Origin: Escherichia marmotae
GTDB lineage: Bacteria; Pseudomonadota; Gammaproteobacteria; Enterobacterales; Enterobacteriaceae
DNA length: 64,000 bases
Direction of reading: 5' to 3'
Assembly (NCBI RefSeq): GCF_002900365.1
Contig: NZ_CP025979.1
Location: 372,001 to 436,000, forward strand
Shown piece by piece: positions 61,444 through 64,000 of this stretch. The position numbers were made by a program, and so were the translations under genes. Numbering within the stretch: the first letter of the stretch is position 1; the number at the start of each line of letters is the position of its first letter. Below the pieces are notes generated by a model. That model searched no databases, had not been told where the DNA came from, and saw only the letters and a list, made by a program, of their open reading frames with translations.

Positions 61444-61626
61444 ATGAGCTTTGTGGTGAGTGAGGAAGTAACGGTTAAAGAGGGCGGCCCGCGGATGATT
61501 GTTACCGGGTATTCCAGCGGCATGGTTGAGTGTTGCTGGTATGACGGTTACGGCGTCAAACGGGAAGCCTTTCATGAAACTGAGCTTGTTCCGGGGGAGA
61601 AGAGTCGTTCATCGGAAGAAGTTTAA
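61444..61626 (+). CDS. yodC: Small conserved protein YodC
   Basis: A 60-residue protein with a strong AAGGAGG ribosome site. It has an SH3-like or YodC-type pattern (VTVKEGGPRMIVTGYSSGMV then CCWYDGYGVKREAF). No function is known. It stands alone 79 bp after yedI. Confidence 0.92.
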   Translation: MSFVVSEEVTVKEGGPRMIVTGYSSGMVECCWYDGYGVKREAFHETELVPGEKSRSSEEV

Positions 61627-61647
61627 AAGCGTATAATTAACACCAGG

Positions 61648-61736
61648 GCAGATAAGGCGTTCACGCCGCATCCGGCGATTGTGCCAGCGTTGGCATTGAA
61701 AGCCTGATGTGACGCTGGCGCGTCTTATCATGCCTT
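61648..61736. repeat. REP-type repeat after yodC
   Basis: GATAAGGCGTTCACGCCGCATCCGGC followed about 40 bp later by GACGCTGGCGCGTCTTATCATGCC, a REP unit with a diverged partner. Confidence 0.8.
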
Positions 61737-61815
61737 ATAAAAATATTGTTATTTGGCGGTACGCTATTGCCAGGTTATGCCAGAATCATAAGAAAGCAGG
61801 TTGGGAGTTGTCAGG

Positions 61816-64000
<2,185 letters not shown>

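Overview
The window is a chromosomal segment of Escherichia, either E. coli or a very close relative. Nearly every gene outside the propanediol cluster reads as a close homologue of the K-12 gene in the same neighbourhood, in the order O-antigen end, gnd, ugd, wzzB, hisIFAHBCDG, yeeZ, yeeY, plaP, sbcB, dacD, sbmC, yeeA, yeeX, cobUST, ldtA, asn tRNAs, nac, cbl, yeeO, amn, shiA, serU, mtfA, hchA, yedS, yedR, yedJ, dcm, vsr, yedA, yedI, yodC, dgcQ, yedP. The window runs opposite to the usual K-12 map direction. No insertion sequence, prophage or CRISPR array was found.

Layout. (1) 1-4.5 kb: tail of the O-antigen cluster (3' end of a glycosyltransferase), then gnd, ugd and wzzB. (2) 4.6-11.9 kb: the complete histidine operon on the minus strand with its leader peptide and attenuator. 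(3) 12-21 kb: core housekeeping genes. (4) 21-38 kb: a nearly complete propanediol-utilisation (pdu) microcompartment operon, pduABCDEGHJKLMNOPQSTUV on the minus strand, with divergent pduF and pocR. K-12 lacks this cluster; Salmonella has it at the same chromosomal position. (5) 38-41.5 kb: a cobalamin riboswitch, followed not by the 17-gene cbi operon but by two small remnants (a cbiA start and a CbiG N-terminal-like ORF) and then cobU, cobS and cobT. (6) 41.5-51.3 kb: ldtA, three of the four tRNA-Asn genes with nac, cbl and yeeO, then amn, shiA, serU, mtfA and the fourth tRNA-Asn. (7) 51.4-56.7 kb: accessory patch with a lone family-9 glycosyltransferase, hchA, a gene-poor stretch, an intact OmpC-like porin and the probable RseX small RNA. 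(8) 56.7-64 kb: yedJ, dcm-vsr, yedA, yedI, yodC, dgcQ and partial yedP.

How the genes work together. The pdu shell proteins (A, B, J, K, N, T, U) enclose B12-dependent diol dehydratase (CDE), its reactivase (GH), cobalamin recycling (O, S), aldehyde dehydrogenase (P), alcohol dehydrogenase (Q) and phosphotransacylase (L). PocR is the expected activator. PduW (propionate kinase) and PduX (threonine kinase for de novo B12) are absent, and so is corrin-ring synthesis. The cell therefore probably imports corrinoids and only finishes them with CobUST, still under riboswitch control.

Three genes near each other are broken by small slippage-type events: pduF (a run of seven G), nac (one base short) and yeeO (an extra five-base repeat). 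I found no wholly new system. The best leads are the collapsed, still riboswitch-linked cbi remnant with a freestanding CbiG-N-like protein, the repeat-linked frameshifts, the rearranged tRNA-Asn region, and the tetranucleotide tract next to the rseX promoter.
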